From Pseudomonadota bacterium (GTDB lineage Bacteria > Pseudomonadota > Alphaproteobacteria > Rhizobiales > Hyphomicrobiaceae): a stretch of 15,390 nt of DNA. The first letter of the stretch is position 1, and each line of letters opens with the position of its first letter. The stretch is from positions 1-15,390 of the forward strand of contig JAEZBU010000059.1 of NCBI GenBank assembly GCA_023426855.1, given 5' to 3'. A program made the position numbers and the translations under genes. Positions 14,123 through 15,390 of this stretch are shown one piece after another. Below the pieces are notes generated by a model. It made no database searches. It saw only the letters and a list, made by a program, of their open reading frames with translations, and was not told the DNA's origin.

Positions 14123-14148
14123 AACTGTTTGCTACCGCTCCGCGTTCC
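14123..14148 (-). promoter_or_regulatory. EcfG-like promoter of the 164-residue secreted protein gene, near-match
   Basis: The minus strand reads GGAAC (14148-14144), exactly 17 bases, AGTT (14126-14123). The GTT core is kept and the first -10 base differs. The -10 ends 37 nt from the GTG start at 14086. Confidence 0.5.
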
Positions 14149-14200
14149 ATTTGGCGCTGAATGGACTGGTACAAAACCCGCTAGTGCGGCGCGAGCAGAC

Positions 14201-14239
14201 AAGCTGACCTGCTGCAAATTCAATGCGTTGGGTCAGCTT
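14201..14239 (-). terminator. Inverted repeat downstream of the aldo/keto reductase gene
   Basis: AAGCTGACC (14201-14209) pairs perfectly with GGTCAGCTT (14231-14239) over a 21-base loop. It lies 35 nt past the reductase stop. The lack of a T-tract and the large loop make the terminator role tentative. Confidence 0.4.
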
Positions 14240-14274
14240 TCTGCGGGCGTACAAGCAAGCCGGTTTTGCAAAGA

Positions 14275-15315
14275 TTATCCGTTGCCAAGCACCGGGGTTG
14301 GCGCATCCTGCCGCAGCAGCTTTTCGGACTTCAGCTCTTCCCACAAGGCATTCGGGATCGCAACGCGCATCGATGCCAGATTGAGCCGGACTTCCTCACC
14401 CGAAACCGGCCCCGGGATCACTGCGGTGACAGCAGGATGCGCGAGCGGAAACTGCAACGCTGCCGCGGCCAGCGCCACATTATGGCGTGCGCAAACCGCC
14501 GCGATCTTCTCAGCGCGCGCGATGATCTCGGGCTCGGCCGGCTTATAGCCGTACATGGCACCAGGACGCGGTCCGCGCGCCAGGATGCCGGACGCGAACG
14601 GTGCACCGATGACGATGGAAACGCCGCGCTCCTGGCACATCGGCAGTTCCTCGTCGAGCGCCTCCTGCTCCATCAGCGTGTAAGGCATGGCCAGCAGGAA
14701 GAAGTCCATGTCGAATCGCTTCAGAAAACGCGGGATCATGCCGAGGTGATTAATACCGGCGCCGATCGCCTGGATCTCGCCGCCAGCCTTCAGGTCTGCC
14801 AGCGCCTGCCATCCCTTGCCATCTTCCAGCTCCTTCAATCGCGCCGCGATGCCTTCGTCCGTCAACTGATGGCGCAAATCGAGATCATGAATGAGAAGCG
14901 CATCGACGCGATTGATGCCGAGCCGCAGCAGGCTCTGCTCATAGGAGCGCATGATGCCGTCGTAGGTGTAGTCGAAACGGCGATCGAACGGCAGCCCGCC
15001 GACCCAGCGGCTATGGTGGAACGTGTCGGCATCCTTGGGCCGGAAATACACACGCCCGACCTTCGTCGTCAGAACGTATGACGCGCGCTGCTTGGTGCGC
15101 AAAACGCGACCGAAACGCATTTCGCTTTTGCCGTTGCCGTACCAGGGCGAGGTATCGAAATACGAAATCCCCGCATTGTACGCGGCCTCGATCGAGCCTT
15201 CAGCCTGATGCTCGCTGATGGTCTCGTAGGCATCGCCAAGGCTCGCTCCGCCGAAGCCGAGGCAGGTTACTTCCAGACTTGTCCGGCCAATCCGGCGTTT
15301 TGCAAAGGCATCCAT
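14275..15315 (-). CDS. Aldo/keto reductase (L-fucose/D-threo-aldose 1-dehydrogenase type)
   Basis: Product of 346 aa. The AKR barrel is evident from RIGRTSLEVTCLGFGGASLG and FDTSPWYGNGKSEMRFGRVL. The catalytic tetrad is D54, Y59, K85 (LTTKVGR) and H143 (LLIHDLD). A C-terminal cofactor-binding region has AAAALQFPLAHPAVTAVIPG. The pattern FDT-x-x-(W/Y)YG-x-G-x-SE-x-R is typical of the branch holding L-fucose dehydrogenase, D-threo-aldose 1-dehydrogenase and pyridoxal 4-dehydrogenase, which oxidise sugar hemiacetals to lactones or similar ring alcohols with NAD(P). ATG 15315 is preceded by GAGG ten bases away. No EcfG-like site is visible in the 75 nt upstream that the window shows. It could be the first visible gene of a longer unit entering from the right. 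Confidence 0.9.
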   Translation of the reverse strand: MDAFAKRRIGRTSLEVTCLGFGGASLGDAYETISEHQAEGSIEAAYNAGISYFDTSPWYGNGKSEMRFGRVLRTKQRASYVLTTKVGRVYFRPKDADTFHHSRWVGGLPFDRRFDYTYDGIMRSYEQSLLRLGINRVDALLIHDLDLRHQLTDEGIAARLKELEDGKGWQALADLKAGGEIQAIGAGINHLGMIPRFLKRFDMDFFLLAMPYTLMEQEALDEELPMCQERGVSIVIGAPFASGILARGPRPGAMYGYKPAEPEIIARAEKIAAVCARHNVALAAAALQFPLAHPAVTAVIPGPVSGEEVRLNLASMRVAIPNALWEELKSEKLLRQDAPTPVLGNG

Positions 15316-15390
15316 TGGTTGCTGACCTCAAACCGCAGTGAACGAAAATGCAGTACCGCAACGGTGGAAATGTCCGACCGGATGCTTGGG

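Overview
The window looks like the chromosome of an alphaproteobacterium of the order Hyphomicrobiales, possibly near the Bradyrhizobium/Afipia group. The evidence is an HWE-family sensor kinase, a DUF1236-type secreted protein, moderately high GC, and GGAAC-N16/17-xGTx promoter sequences like those read by the alphaproteobacterial stress sigma factor EcfG. No rRNA, tRNA, CRISPR array, insertion sequence or phage gene was seen.

Left part (1-4300): a response-regulator gene cut by the window edge (1-92, -) lies downstream of a large membrane HWE histidine kinase with three PAS domains and an extra C-terminal PAS_5-like domain (-). Divergent from the kinase is a DUF883/ElaB-YqjD-like membrane-anchored protein (+). 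The divergent region holds a perfect EcfG-type promoter for the DUF883 gene and a near-match for the kinase.

Middle part (4300-10000): a five-gene minus-strand operon, in transcription order a sugar-type (CUT1) solute-binding protein, two ABC permeases, an FAD-dependent dehydrogenase and a short-chain dehydrogenase. A 16-bp hairpin follows the binding-protein gene and another separates transport from enzyme genes. No ABC ATPase gene is present. This looks like an uptake-and-oxidation module for a carbohydrate-like or alicyclic substrate; the substrate cannot be read from the sequence.

Divergent from it (10317-11507, +) lie a TetR-type regulator, probably of this operon, and a type II dehydroquinase homologue that seems to have lost two family catalytic residues. 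A convergent agmatinase-type ureohydrolase (-) overlaps the dehydroquinase end by 6 nt.

Right part (12600-15390): two small secreted-protein genes (DUF1236 and an unrecognised 164-residue protein), each with its own rho-independent terminator and an EcfG-like near-match promoter 37-38 nt before the start codon; then an aldo/keto reductase of the L-fucose/D-threo-aldose dehydrogenase type (-).

The most interesting theme is a likely general-stress-response neighbourhood: four genes, including the HWE kinase, share EcfG-like promoters, and HWE/HisKA_2 kinases are the usual sensory input of this response.
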